From positions 1 to 14,598 of the forward strand of contig DAOTWP010000353.1 of assembly GCA_034435675.1 (NCBI GenBank): DNA of 14,598 nucleotides, written 5' to 3'. This DNA comes from DAOTWP01 sp034435675. GTDB taxonomy: Bacteria > Chloroflexota > Anaerolineae > Aggregatilineales > Phototrophicaceae. The notes beneath the pieces are model-generated. The model saw only the letters and a list, made by a program, of their open reading frames with translations. It did not search any database and was not told the origin of the DNA. The position numbers were made by a program, and so were the translations under genes. Positions 1 through 6,780 of the stretch are shown one piece after another. Numbering within the stretch: position 1 is the first letter of the stretch; each line of letters opens with the position of its first letter.

Positions 1-97
1 GCGGCGCGACAGGGTGCGGCGCGACAGGGTGCGGCGCGACAGGGTGCGGCGCGACAGGGTGCGGCGCGACAGGGTGCGGCGCGACAGGGTGCGGCGC
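1..97. repeat. 15-bp tandem repeat array (VNTR-like)
   Basis: Six complete perfect copies of GCGGCGCGACAGGGT run from position 1 to 90, followed by a 7-nt partial copy. The array may extend to the left of the window. It lies directly after the stop codon of the minus-strand protease gene. The unit is five codons long, so the array stays in frame with that gene beyond its TGA. No unique spacers separate the copies, so it is not a CRISPR array. Confidence 0.95.
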
Positions 98-110
98 ATC
101 ATTCGCCGCA
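90..110. other. Stem-loop across the protease stop codon
   Basis: TGCGGCG (90-96) and CGCCGCA (104-110) form a perfect 7-bp inverted repeat with a 7-nt loop that contains the protease stop codon. One arm is made from the last repeat copy of the adjoining array. There is no T-run, so it is not a convincing intrinsic terminator. Confidence 0.5.
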
Positions 111-1286
111 GGACGGCACGCTGTTTTCACCGCTGGTTGGGCGTGATGCCAGCGTCACCGCAAGCTCCTGTGTGCTGTCGTCGCGCACTACCAGCAGCGT
201 CACCGTATCGCCGGGGTGCGTTTCTGTCACCAGATAGGTCAGGAACGCGCTCATCGTCTCCACGTACTGCCCATTGATCGCGGCAATGACATCACCGCCC
301 GCGCAGACATCCACGCCGCGCACACGCACGGGCGTTGTGCCGCCGCGCACCCCTGCCGCGTCTGCCGGTCCGCCGGGTGTGACCCATGTTACCAGCACGC
401 CGCTGTTCACCGGCAGTCCCAGCGCTCCCGCCAGCCCTGCCACCGTGAAGCCGTTCTCTTCTGGCAGGGTGCTGATGCCGATATAGGCGTAATCCACCGT
501 GCCGCGTTCGCGCAGTTCTGGCACCACGCGGTGCACTGTGCGCGCCGGAATAACAAAGCCCATCCCGGCAGGTTCGCCCGTGCCGCCCAGCGCTGTATTG
601 ACGCCCACAACCTCGCCGCGCAGGTTGAGCAGGGGCGCACCGCTGCTGCCCGGTGTCACCGGGGCATCGAGCTGAATAATGGACGGATTCTGGAAGCCCG
701 CCGGAGCGCCCGCGTCCATGAGCTGCGCGGACGGAAGCTGCCGCCCCAGCGCGCTGATCATGCCGCTGAGCAGCACACTGCCCACACCGTAAGGGTTGGC
801 GACCAGCAGCACCGGCTGCCCCACTTGCAGCGCGTCCGAACTGCCAAAACGCAGCGGGGTCAGGCGGTCGGCGGGCAGATTGACGCGCAGCAGCGCCAGG
901 TCGCTGAAGGTGTCCGCCCCGGCAAGCGCTGCCTCGGCAATGCTGCCGTCCTCAAACTGCACATAGAGTGCGTTGGCATCCAGCGCCACATGCGCCGTCG
1001 TCAGAATGCCACCCTGCGAGTCGATGACAAACCCGGAGCCGTTCACCCGGCTGGCGATGCTGCCGTCAACGGTGGTGCGCACCGCCTGCACGCCAACCAC
1101 CGAGCGCGCCGTTTCTGTATAGAGCGTATGCATCAGCCGTGTCTGGTCCCCTGCCGCCAGCGCCGCATCTGCCGGGGCGGTGGCTTCTGCCGCCGGGGGA
1201 ATGGTTGGGTTTGCCGTGCAAGCCGCAAATATCCCTGCGATGACCAGCAACGCTGCCGCCTGCTTTATTCTGTACCGCCAACGCAC
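99..1286 (-). CDS. HtrA/DegP-like trypsin-fold serine protease lipoprotein with PDZ domain
   Basis: Predicted secreted, lipid-anchored serine protease of 395 residues, probably acting on misfolded or surface proteins outside the membrane. A basic N terminus and hydrophobic stretch lead to FAAC, with candidate lipid-modified Cys23; Phe at -3 is a non-ideal lipobox. The chymotrypsin-like domain shows His99 (TTAHV), Asp129 (SDLALL) and Ser215 (PGSSGAP, where GNSGGP is usual). A PDZ domain covers about residues 269-384, starting near YIGIS and containing GDVIAAINGQ. The GTG start at 1286 is chosen because AGGAGG (1293-1298) lies 6 nt upstream and because a good promoter occupies 1321-1349, where the longer frame would begin. 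The family assignment is firm; substrates are unknown. The 3' end abuts the 15-bp repeat array. Confidence 0.9.
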   Translation of the reverse strand: MRWRYRIKQAAALLVIAGIFAACTANPTIPPAAEATAPADAALAAGDQTRLMHTLYTETARSVVGVQAVRTTVDGSIASRVNGSGFVIDSQGGILTTAHVALDANALYVQFEDGSIAEAALAGADTFSDLALLRVNLPADRLTPLRFGSSDALQVGQPVLLVANPYGVGSVLLSGMISALGRQLPSAQLMDAGAPAGFQNPSIIQLDAPVTPGSSGAPLLNLRGEVVGVNTALGGTGEPAGMGFVIPARTVHRVVPELRERGTVDYAYIGISTLPEENGFTVAGLAGALGLPVNSGVLVTWVTPGGPADAAGVRGGTTPVRVRGVDVCAGGDVIAAINGQYVETMSAFLTYLVTETHPGDTVTLLVVRDDSTQELAVTLASRPTSGENSVPSCGE

Positions 1287-1292
1287 ATGACA

Positions 1293-1298
1293 CCTCCT
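1293..1298 (-). promoter_or_regulatory. Shine-Dalgarno that sets the protease start
   Basis: On the minus strand this reads AGGAGG, 6 nt before an in-frame GTG at 1286-1284. An out-of-frame ATG overlaps nearby but would reach a stop within a few codons. Confidence 0.75.
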
Positions 1299-1320
1299 GC
1301 ATTGCATAGTCACCGCCACA

Positions 1321-1349
1321 ACCATAGCGGAACAGGCGGCGCCCGTCAA
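1321..1349 (-). promoter_or_regulatory. Sigma-70-type promoter of the protease gene
   Basis: Minus strand: TTGACG (1349-1344), a 17-nt spacer, then TATGGT (1326-1321). Predicted transcription start is near 1314, giving a leader of about 28 nt to the GTG start. Confidence 0.55.
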
Positions 1350-1355
1350 AAGGGT

Positions 1356-1379
1356 ACCTGCCTACAGACCTGCTTACAG
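1356..1379. repeat. Tandem 12-bp direct repeat upstream of the protease promoter
   Basis: ACCTGCCTACAG (1356-1367) is followed at once by ACCTGCTTACAG (1368-1379), with one mismatch. The pair sits just upstream of the -35 box at 1344-1349, a usual place for an activator or response-regulator site. That role is inferred from position only. Confidence 0.4.
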
Positions 1380-1623
1380 GCGCAGAGTGTTACGTACAGC
1401 AATCGGGCACGTGCCTGGCTGGCAGCTCAACCCACAGGCACACGGTGGGCAGGCTGTCTTCGCCGGCTAAAACCCACCTGTGCGCCCTTGTATGGTTTGC
1501 TATCTGTGGTGCGGACGACCACATGACCCAATAACCCCGGTATGCCCTGAATTACGTAAATTCTGGTTGTGTTGCGTATGCATTTTCTATCCCGGCGTGC
1601 TCTGGCACAGGCAAATGTGTTAC

Positions 1624-1668
1624 GATAACCCTAACCCGGTGTGTGCTTATTCCGGGATAACTGTTATC
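1624..1668 (+). promoter_or_regulatory. Nested inverted repeat in the first pilin leader
   Basis: Outer arms GATAAC (1624-1629) and GTTATC (1663-1668) enclose inner arms CCCGG (1635-1639) and CCGGG (1652-1656). The right side also holds a compact palindrome, GATAAC-T-GTTATC (1656-1668), ending 5 nt before the GGGGAG ribosome-binding site. It could be an operator or a leader hairpin that controls ribosome access. Confidence 0.35.
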
Positions 1669-1687
1669 GAAATGGGGAGTTGTAATT

Positions 1688-1846
1688 ATGGTCTATCTAC
1701 CACGCGAAAAAGGTCAGGGGCTGGTTGAGTACGCACTGATTCTGGTGTTGGTGGCTGTGGTCGTCATCGTCATTCTGACCCTGCTTGGACCGCAGATCGG
1801 CAACATTTTCTCGCAGATTCTGGATGGGCTGGGTGGAAACCTGTAA
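1688..1846 (+). CDS. flp: Flp/Fap-type (type IVb) pilin, copy 1
   Basis: A 52-residue pilin precursor, expected to be cleaved by a TadV/PilD-type prepilin peptidase and assembled into a thin pilus by a Tad-type machine. The leader ends KG before QGLVEY, matching the class IVb rule G|xxxxEY: cleavage after Gly9, with Glu14 as mature E5 and Tyr15 after it. A hydrophobic helix follows (about residues 15-33), then GPQIGNIFSQI. GGGGAG (1674-1679) lies 8 nt before the ATG. The gene ends in an intrinsic terminator. It is identical at 46 of 52 residues to the next gene, with many silent differences. No tad/cpa assembly genes are in the window. Confidence 0.9.
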   Translation: MVYLPREKGQGLVEYALILVLVAVVVIVILTLLGPQIGNIFSQILDGLGGNL

Positions 1847-1877
1847 TCCGCTGCGTTTCGCACAGCGATATCAGAGC

Positions 1878-1918
1878 AGCACGGTGGGCGGCGGCAGCGT
1901 GGCAGCTCACCGTGTTTT
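1878..1918 (+). terminator. Intrinsic terminator after first pilin
   Basis: CACGGTGG (1880-1887) pairs with TCACCGTG (1907-1914), with one G-T wobble, closing a GC-rich interior. TTTTGTT follows at once. It lies about 33 nt after the pilin stop codon. Confidence 0.7.
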
Positions 1919-1955
1919 GTTAAGATCTATTGACGGTTCTCGCGGCGATGCTGCA

Positions 1956-2058
1956 TGTTCATGAATAATTGAGGTTTTCGCTACAACTATTTACTTTTTT
2001 CCGGTTGACATCAATACATTGTTCATGATATTGTGAATTCAAGATGCAATTATGCATC
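1956..2058 (+). promoter_or_regulatory. Operator candidates around the second pilin promoter
   Basis: TGTTCATGA occurs at 1956-1964 and again at 2020-2028, the second copy inside the -35/-10 spacer; the 64-nt separation is close to six helical turns. A further palindrome, GATGCA (2043-2048) with TGCATC (2053-2058), spans the expected transcription start. Together they suggest regulated expression; no regulator is encoded nearby. Confidence 0.35.
2005..2034 (+). promoter_or_regulatory. Promoter of the second pilin gene
   Basis: A perfect TTGACA (2005-2010), 18-nt spacer, then TATTGT (2029-2034), within a stretch clearly richer in A and T than its surroundings. Predicted start near 2041 gives a leader of about 47 nt. 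Confidence 0.6.
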
Positions 2059-2087
2059 GACTTTATCAGACAGGGAGGAATTATCCA

Positions 2088-2246
2088 ATGTTGTATCAAC
2101 CTCGTGAAAAGGGTCAGGGCCTCGTTGAGTACGCGCTGATCCTCGTGCTGGTCGCTGTTGTCGTGATCGTCATTCTGACCCTGCTTGGGCCCCAGATTGG
2201 CAACATCTTCTCCGAGATCATCAACGGTCTGGGCGGCAACGCGTAA
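2088..2246 (+). CDS. flp: Flp/Fap-type (type IVb) pilin, copy 2
   Basis: A 52-residue pilin precursor paralogous to the preceding gene, differing at residues 2, 4, 43, 45, 46 and 52. It has the same prepilin peptidase site (KG|QGLVEY, cleavage after Gly9) and the same hydrophobic helix. The ATG at 2088 is chosen over an upstream in-frame ATG at 2052 because GGGAGG (2073-2078) lies 9 nt before it and because the upstream start overlaps the leader palindrome. It has its own strong -35 box, unlike copy 1, and ends in a very stable terminator, so the two pilins are probably transcribed separately. Secretion ATPase, platform and peptidase genes must lie elsewhere. Confidence 0.92.
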   Translation: MLYQPREKGQGLVEYALILVLVAVVVIVILTLLGPQIGNIFSEIINGLGGNA

Positions 2247-2264
2247 TCACGCGATTTCTCCTGC

Positions 2265-2294
2265 AAAAGGGCGGCTCTACGGAGCCGTCCTTTT
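2265..2294 (+). terminator. Strong intrinsic terminator with UACG tetraloop
   Basis: A 13-bp stem (2265-2277 with 2282-2294, one G-T wobble) closes a TACG loop on a C-G pair, an extra-stable UNCG tetraloop in RNA. The stem begins with AAAA and ends with TTTT. It lies 18 nt after the second pilin stop. Confidence 0.9.
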
Positions 2295-2342
2295 GATTCT
2301 GGTGCCTGTTCCCTGCGCCGGTTCTAAGGCGCAAATCCCCGC

Positions 2343-2371
2343 TTGAAAAAGCCCCCGTTCAGCGCTATCGT
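2343..2371 (+). promoter_or_regulatory. Promoter of rfaE2 (and probably murJ)
   Basis: TTGAAA (2343-2348), a 17-nt spacer, then TATCGT (2366-2371). Predicted start is near 2378, about 24 nt before the rfaE2 ATG, and the site follows the pilin terminator. Confidence 0.45.
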
Positions 2372-2401
2372 ACCGCCTTTGTTTGCAGTGCGGGAACGGC
2401 G

Positions 2402-2902
2402 ATGAGCGCAATCCTAACCCTTGATGAAGCGATAATACGCCGCCGAATGCTGCACGCGGCGGGCGGCAGGCTGGTGTTCACCAACGGGCATTTTGACCTG
2501 CTGCATCTGGGGCATCTGGTTTATCTGGAAGCGGCGCGCGCGCTGGGCGAGGCGCTGTTTCTGGGGCTGAACGGGGATACCAGTACACGCCGGCTGAAAG
2601 GGGCAGGTCGCCCGCTGATCCCGGCGGCAGAACGCGCCCGGCTGCTGGCGGCGCTGCGCCCGGTGGACGCCGTCGTGATCTTTGAGGAAGACACCGCCAG
2701 CGCGCTGATTACAGCACTGCAACCGGAAATCTATGTCAAAGGGGGGGATTATGCCGTTAGTAACGCCGCTGAAAGCGCCCCCGCCAAACCGCTGCCGGAA
2801 CGCCCGCTGGTCGAGGCATATGGCGGCACAGTGCTGCTGATTGATTATCTGCCGGGGCACAGCACGTCAGAACTGATCGCCCGTGTAAAGGCGCTGCCCT
2901 GA
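2402..2902 (+). CDS. rfaE2: D-glycero-beta-D-manno-heptose 1-phosphate adenylyltransferase-type nucleotidyltransferase (RfaE2/HldE C-terminal domain)
   Basis: A 166-residue cytoplasmic cytidylyltransferase-fold enzyme, predicted to activate a heptose 1-phosphate (or similar sugar phosphate) with ATP to the ADP-sugar. The signature FTNGHFDLLHLGH spans residues 26-38, with the HxGH motif at 35-38; His replaces the usual Cys in GCFD. The RLKG motif is near 64-67, and KGGDY at 113-117 is typical of the HldE second domain. The kinase half of HldE is absent, so this is the stand-alone form. No strong ribosome-binding site precedes the ATG. The murJ gene follows after 91 nt on the same strand, and a GT9 enzyme of the kind that uses ADP-heptose lies at 13035. 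Exact sugar specificity is not shown. Confidence 0.83.
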   Translation: MSAILTLDEAIIRRRMLHAAGGRLVFTNGHFDLLHLGHLVYLEAARALGEALFLGLNGDTSTRRLKGAGRPLIPAAERARLLAALRPVDAVVIFEEDTASALITALQPEIYVKGGDYAVSNAAESAPAKPLPERPLVEAYGGTVLLIDYLPGHSTSELIARVKALP

Positions 2903-2993
2903 TGCCCACGCGACGCCCTGTTCAGCCGTCCGTCAACCCGTCAACTGGCAGTGAAGCGACGGAAGCCGCACCCACGCGCAGGACAACCGACCC

Positions 2994-4775
2994 ATGACCG
3001 CTGAATCGCCTCCATCGTCCACGACGCCCCACGCGCCCGCCAATACGCCCCCTGTTTCAGCGCCCGCTGCCGTGCCTGCTGCCGTGCCTGCTGCCGCGCC
3101 CGATGAATCGCGGGCGGAAGCCGGGCAGACCGCAACCAACGCGAGTGTCGCGCGCGCCACTGGCGTACTGGCGCTGGGCAACATTGCCAGTCGTGTGCTG
3201 GGCTTGGGGCGCGAGATTGTCCTGACCAACCTGTTTGGCGCGTCGCGCGCGGTGGATGCCTTCAACCTCGCCGTGATTGTGCCCAAAGCGCTCTACGACC
3301 TGCTGATTGGCGGGCATGTCAACGGGGCGCTGGTGCCGGTGCTTAGCGAAGTCGCCAGCCTGAAAGGGCGCGATGCGCTGTGGCGGTTGGTGTCGGTGCT
3401 GCTCAGTCTGGTGACGGTAGCGCTGGCAGTGCTGGTGCTGGGGGTCGAACTGTTCGCCGGACAGATTATGAGCGTGATGGTCAGCGACCCGCAAACGCTG
3501 GCGCTGGCGACGATCCTGCTGCGGCTGACCGCGCCCGCTATGCTGTTCATGAGCCTGTTCGCCGTGCTCAGCGGCACGCTGATCGCCCTGCGCCAGTTCA
3601 CACTGCCCGCCTTCGCCAGCACGGTCTTCAACGGCAGCATTGTGGTTGTCGCGCTGCTGCTGGCACCGGCTTTGCAGGTGACGCCGCACCTCAACAGCGG
3701 CGCGCTGGTGCAGTGGGGTATGGCGCGTCCCAACAGCGGCATCGTTGTCGTGGCGCTGGGCTGGCTGGTCGGCGCGGTGGTGCAGATGCTGCTGCAAGCG
3801 CCGGGGCTGCGCGGCGCGCGGCTGCATTTCACGCTCAACTGGCGGCATCCCGGCGTGCGCCAGATTGCGCTGCTGTATGCGCCGGTGATGTTCTCGCTGA
3901 TACTGGATACGCTGGTGGTGCGGCTGTTCAGCTACAGCCTTGCCGAACAGACCGGTGTGGGCAGCATCGGTTACATGACCTGGGCTACTACACTGATACA
4001 GTTCCCGCAGGGCTTGGTCGCGACGGCGATCAGCATCGCCATTCTGCCCACGCTGGCGCGGCAGGCGGCGGCAGTCGCGCCGGAAGCGCGGGCGGCGCGC
4101 ACCGCATCCGAACATGCACGCATGTTCAAGGATACGCTGGGGCTGGGCATGCGGCTGGCAATTACGCTGATTGTCCCGGCGACGGTGGGGCTGTTTGTGC
4201 TGGCGACGCCGATCATCGCGCTGCTGTTTCAGCATGGCGCGTTTACCGCGCAGGACACGCTGGTCACGGCGGATGTGCTGCGCTACTACCTGATCGGGCT
4301 GCCGTTTGCCGCGCTTGACCTGCTGCTGGTCTATGCCTTCTATGCCCGGCAGGATACCCTGACCCCGGCGCTGGTCGGCTTGTTCAGCCTGACCCTGTAT
4401 ATGGTTGTGGCGCTGCTGCTGCTGCCCAGCTTTGGGCTGCTCAGCCTGATGATTGCCGACAGCACCAAACACATCGTACACGCGCTGCTTTCGGCATGGC
4501 TGCTGGCGCGGCGGTTGGGCGGCTTTGGCGAACAGCGCCTGCTGCTGACGCTGGGGAAAACCGGTGTGGCAGGACTGGCGATGGCGCTGGTCGGCACGGC
4601 GCTCACCCCGCTGCTTGCCGGGCTGCTCGGCACGGGTGGGCTGCTGCGCGAGCTGCTGCTGGTGCTGCTGGCAGGTGGCGCTGCTGGCGGCGTGTTCCTC
4701 GCCCTGTCACTGCTGCTGGGCGTGGACGAGTGGCGCTGGCTGGTCGGCATGCTGCGCGCGCGCCAGAAACGTTAG
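2994..4775 (+). CDS. murJ: Lipid II flippase MurJ/MviN
   Basis: A 593-residue polytopic membrane protein of the MOP superfamily, predicted to move lipid II across the cytoplasmic membrane for peptidoglycan synthesis. After an unusual Pro/Ala/Ser-rich N-terminal tail of about 50 residues with a short PAAVPAAVPAAAP repeat, the family pattern begins: SRVLGLGREI, LFGASRAVDAF, and GGHVNGALVPVLSEV, matching MviN sequences. Many hydrophobic helices follow to near the C terminus, consistent with the expected 14. The start is uncertain because the ATG at 2994 has only a weak ribosome-binding site, but no better downstream ATG precedes the conserved core. It probably shares a transcript with rfaE2. No terminator with a T-run follows closely. 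Confidence 0.93.
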   Translation: MTAESPPSSTTPHAPANTPPVSAPAAVPAAVPAAAPDESRAEAGQTATNASVARATGVLALGNIASRVLGLGREIVLTNLFGASRAVDAFNLAVIVPKALYDLLIGGHVNGALVPVLSEVASLKGRDALWRLVSVLLSLVTVALAVLVLGVELFAGQIMSVMVSDPQTLALATILLRLTAPAMLFMSLFAVLSGTLIALRQFTLPAFASTVFNGSIVVVALLLAPALQVTPHLNSGALVQWGMARPNSGIVVVALGWLVGAVVQMLLQAPGLRGARLHFTLNWRHPGVRQIALLYAPVMFSLILDTLVVRLFSYSLAEQTGVGSIGYMTWATTLIQFPQGLVATAISIAILPTLARQAAAVAPEARAARTASEHARMFKDTLGLGMRLAITLIVPATVGLFVLATPIIALLFQHGAFTAQDTLVTADVLRYYLIGLPFAALDLLLVYAFYARQDTLTPALVGLFSLTLYMVVALLLLPSFGLLSLMIADSTKHIVHALLSAWLLARRLGGFGEQRLLLTLGKTGVAGLAMALVGTALTPLLAGLLGTGGLLRELLLVLLAGGAAGGVFLALSLLLGVDEWRWLVGMLRARQKR

Positions 4776-4869
4776 CGCGTGTTAAGAACCTCAGCCCCTG
4801 CCCCGCATCTGTTCACCTTGCCGCGATTTACGCCGGCGGACGCCCTTACACACCTGTCGTGACCTGCAG

Positions 4870-4890
4870 GGGTATGCCGATGGCGTACCC
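4870..4890. other. Stem-loop, 9-bp stem
   Basis: GGGTATGCC (4870-4878) pairs with GGCGTACCC (4882-4890), with one wobble, around a GAT loop. It lies 94 nt beyond the murJ stop. Confidence 0.5.
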
Positions 4891-4994
4891 GCCGCACCGC
4901 CACAACCCGGACCGCATAGCATAGATACGACTGCGCAGGAAGACTGGTTTATGGATCGGTTCTGAGTACAAGCAAATTGAAAATGTGGGATGCA

Positions 4995-5017
4995 GGGGCG
5001 GGTCTCAGATCCACCCC
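4995..5017. other. Stem-loop, interrupted 10-bp stem
   Basis: The arms at 4995-5004 and 5008-5017 pair with one C-A mismatch and one G-T wobble around a TCA loop. Confidence 0.4.
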
Positions 5018-5094
5018 CTACGGAAAACAGTCCCGCGCGATTTCTGTGGTTGTACTTGGCGGTGTGGTGCGAATGAACCTGCCAGAAAGCTAAC

Positions 5095-5115
5095 GGGCGT
5101 CCACGGGGGACGCCC
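5095..5115. other. Perfect 8-bp GC-rich stem-loop, possible terminator of the glucosidase gene
   Basis: GGGCGTCC (5095-5102) and GGACGCCC (5108-5115) flank a 5-nt loop. It lies 40 nt beyond the minus-strand glucosidase stop, where a terminator would be expected, but the T-run after it is weak. Confidence 0.5.
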
Positions 5116-5154
5116 ACACGACGGTCTATGAGACTGTTTCGTTCAACCGCTGCC

Positions 5155-6492
5155 TTACGCCCGCACGCGGTGCGCCTGAATCAGCTCCGCGTAGCGCTTT
5201 GCCGATGCCTTCAGCGTGCGCTGCTGTGTCGCAAAATCAATATGTACGATGCCGAAGCGCTTGTCGTAGCCCAGTTCCCACTCGTAATTATCCAGCAGGC
5301 TCCACACAAAATAGCCCTTCACCGGCGCACCCTGCTGCATCGCCTGCGCCACAGCATCCACATGCGCTTCGAGATACGCCACGCGGCGCGGGTCGTTGAC
5401 GATACCGTTCTGCGGGGCGGGGTCGGGGAAGGCAGCGCCGTTTTCGGTAATATAGATTGCCGGGACGTTGTAGTCGCGTGTCAGTCGCAGCAGGTTGTCG
5501 GTCAGCCCCTGGGGGTACACTTCCCAACCCATTTCGGTGTACTCCGCGCCGGGGCTGCGCAGATAGTCCACATACAGCGGCGCGACACCCTGCGGATTGT
5601 GCGCAATCAGGAACCGCATGTAGTAATTGACGCCGACAAAATCCAGCGGCGCAGCGGCAGCTTTGACCGCGCTCAGGTCAATGCCGTCCAGCGCGCTGCC
5701 ATAGACTTCGACCATATCGGCGGGGTATTCGCCCTTGAGCACCGGATCGGTGTACCAGCGCACATGATAGCCGTCTTCACGGCGGGCGGCGGCGATGTCC
5801 TCCGGGCGGTCTGTGGCGGGCTGGTACATGTGGATGTCCAGCGTGATGCCCGCCTGCCCCCCGGCGACATTGCGCTGAATCACCGGCACGGCAGCGCCAT
5901 GCGCCAAAAACAGGTGATGCGCGACCTTCAGGGCGGTGGGCAGATGCGCGATGCCCGGCGCTTTGGTGCCGGTGAAGTTGCCCAGCATGGAGACCACCCA
6001 GGGTTCGTTGTGGGTGATCCAGTGCTTGACCCGGTCGCCATACAGCCGCGTCATACGCTCGGCGTAATCCACAAACCAGCCGACGCTGTCCGGGTTTGCC
6101 CAGCCGCCGCGATCCTGCAATGCCTGCGGCAGATCCCAGTGGTACAGGGTGATAAACGGCTGGATGCCGGCTGCCAGCAGGGTATCAATCAGGCGGTCAT
6201 AAAAGGCGATGCCCGCCGGGTTATCCGCGCCGGTGCCCTGCGGCAGCACGCGCGCCCAGGCAATCGAAAAACGGTAGGCGTTTAAGCCAAGCTGCTGCAT
6301 CAGGCGAACGTCTTCGGCGTAGCGGTGGTAGTGGTCGCAGGCGACATCGCCATGTTCGCCGTTGTGGGTCTTGCCGGGGGTGTGCGCAAAACGATGCCAG
6401 ATGCACTCGCCGCGCCCATCTTCGCGCACCGCGCCCTCGACCTGGTAGCTGGCGGTTGCCGCGCCCCAGTAGAAATCGTGTGGAAATGCCAT
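5155..6492 (-). CDS. Glycoside hydrolase family 1 beta-glucosidase
   Basis: A 445-residue family 1 glycosidase, the normal length, predicted to hydrolyse beta-glucosides or related beta-glycosides from the non-reducing end by a retaining mechanism. It opens with the family N-terminal pattern FYWGAATASYQVEG. The acid/base is Glu163 in THNEP (TLNEP or TFNEP is commoner), and the nucleophile is Glu350 in YITENG. WSLLDNYEWELGY and RFGIVHIDF form the usual aglycone-site end. There is no signal peptide, so it is cytoplasmic. The ATG at 6492 is chosen because GAGGAG (6502-6507) lies 9 nt upstream and because homology starts there; an upstream in-frame ATG at 6552 falls inside an operator-like palindrome. 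No sugar transporter genes are adjacent. Confidence 0.95.
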   Translation of the reverse strand: MAFPHDFYWGAATASYQVEGAVREDGRGECIWHRFAHTPGKTHNGEHGDVACDHYHRYAEDVRLMQQLGLNAYRFSIAWARVLPQGTGADNPAGIAFYDRLIDTLLAAGIQPFITLYHWDLPQALQDRGGWANPDSVGWFVDYAERMTRLYGDRVKHWITHNEPWVVSMLGNFTGTKAPGIAHLPTALKVAHHLFLAHGAAVPVIQRNVAGGQAGITLDIHMYQPATDRPEDIAAARREDGYHVRWYTDPVLKGEYPADMVEVYGSALDGIDLSAVKAAAAPLDFVGVNYYMRFLIAHNPQGVAPLYVDYLRSPGAEYTEMGWEVYPQGLTDNLLRLTRDYNVPAIYITENGAAFPDPAPQNGIVNDPRRVAYLEAHVDAVAQAMQQGAPVKGYFVWSLLDNYEWELGYDKRFGIVHIDFATQQRTLKASAKRYAELIQAHRVRA

Positions 6493-6554
6493 AGTGTTCT
6501 GCTCCTCATCAAAGGGTAAAAGGTCTTTCCGACTGCGACGACGCAAAACCATCC

Positions 6555-6573
6555 GGCATACGGAGCGTATTCC
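6555..6573. promoter_or_regulatory. 19-bp palindrome, candidate operator of the glucosidase gene
   Basis: GG-N-ATACG-GAG-CGTAT-N-CC forms an interrupted palindrome with 8-nt arms, mismatched at one position. Reading on the minus strand it lies just downstream of a TAGAAT -10-like box (6593-6588), where a LacI-type or similar repressor would block transcription. No regulator gene is nearby, and the -35 for that box is poor. Confidence 0.4.
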
Positions 6574-6751
6574 TCTTGACGTGTTCGATTCTAGCGCAGG
6601 CAGCGGGCTAAAGCGAGTTGCAGTTCACGCCCGCGCATTCGGCTTCGGGGGCAAGTGACCCCCAGTGCCAGCAAAGCGCACCGCAAAGCCGCGAAGAACG
6701 CAAAACGCGGTGTTCGCCAGCAGGGGAAGCAAGGCTCCCACGCACCGCCTG

Positions 6752-6780
6752 TTGCTCTATTACCGCCCGCTGGCTATACT
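6752..6780 (+). promoter_or_regulatory. Promoter of the TIR-FGE gene
   Basis: TTGCTC (6752-6757), a 17-nt spacer, then TATACT (6775-6780). Predicted start near 6787 gives a leader of about 29 nt. The TTG half of the -35 resembles the box at 14199. Confidence 0.5.

Larger units (their letters stand above)
1287..1687. other. Divergent intergenic region between protease and first pilin
   Basis: No credible gene was found here; open frames across it lack homology and overlap the regulatory sites. It holds the protease Shine-Dalgarno and promoter, a tandem 12-bp direct repeat, and a nested inverted repeat just before the first pilin. No confident -35/-10 pair was found for the first pilin. Confidence 0.6.
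4776..5154. other. Convergent intergenic gap with three stem-loops
   Basis: No credible coding sequence lies between murJ and the glucosidase gene, which converge here. Three separate stem-loops are visible (4870-4890, 4995-5017, 5095-5115), none followed by a clear T-run. Some may stop transcription or protect 3' ends. The intervening sequence shows nothing recognisable. Confidence 0.6.

Noticed and set aside
1..97. Possible CRISPR array or coding region from the left-edge repeats
   Set aside because: The 15-bp units are contiguous, with no spacers. The frame across them gives only a low-complexity RRDRV repeat with no start signal.
216..1526. 436-codon plus-strand frame over the protease gene
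   Set aside because: It is antisense to a protease with an intact catalytic triad and PDZ domain, and its sequence shows no domain.
3057..4481. 474-codon open frame antisense to murJ
   Set aside because: Composition is Gln/Arg/His-rich without domains, and it mirrors the clear MurJ protein; a shadow of high GC content.
5128..6285. 385-codon plus-strand frame over the glucosidase gene
   Set aside because: It is antisense to a GH1 enzyme with both catalytic glutamates; no domain of its own.
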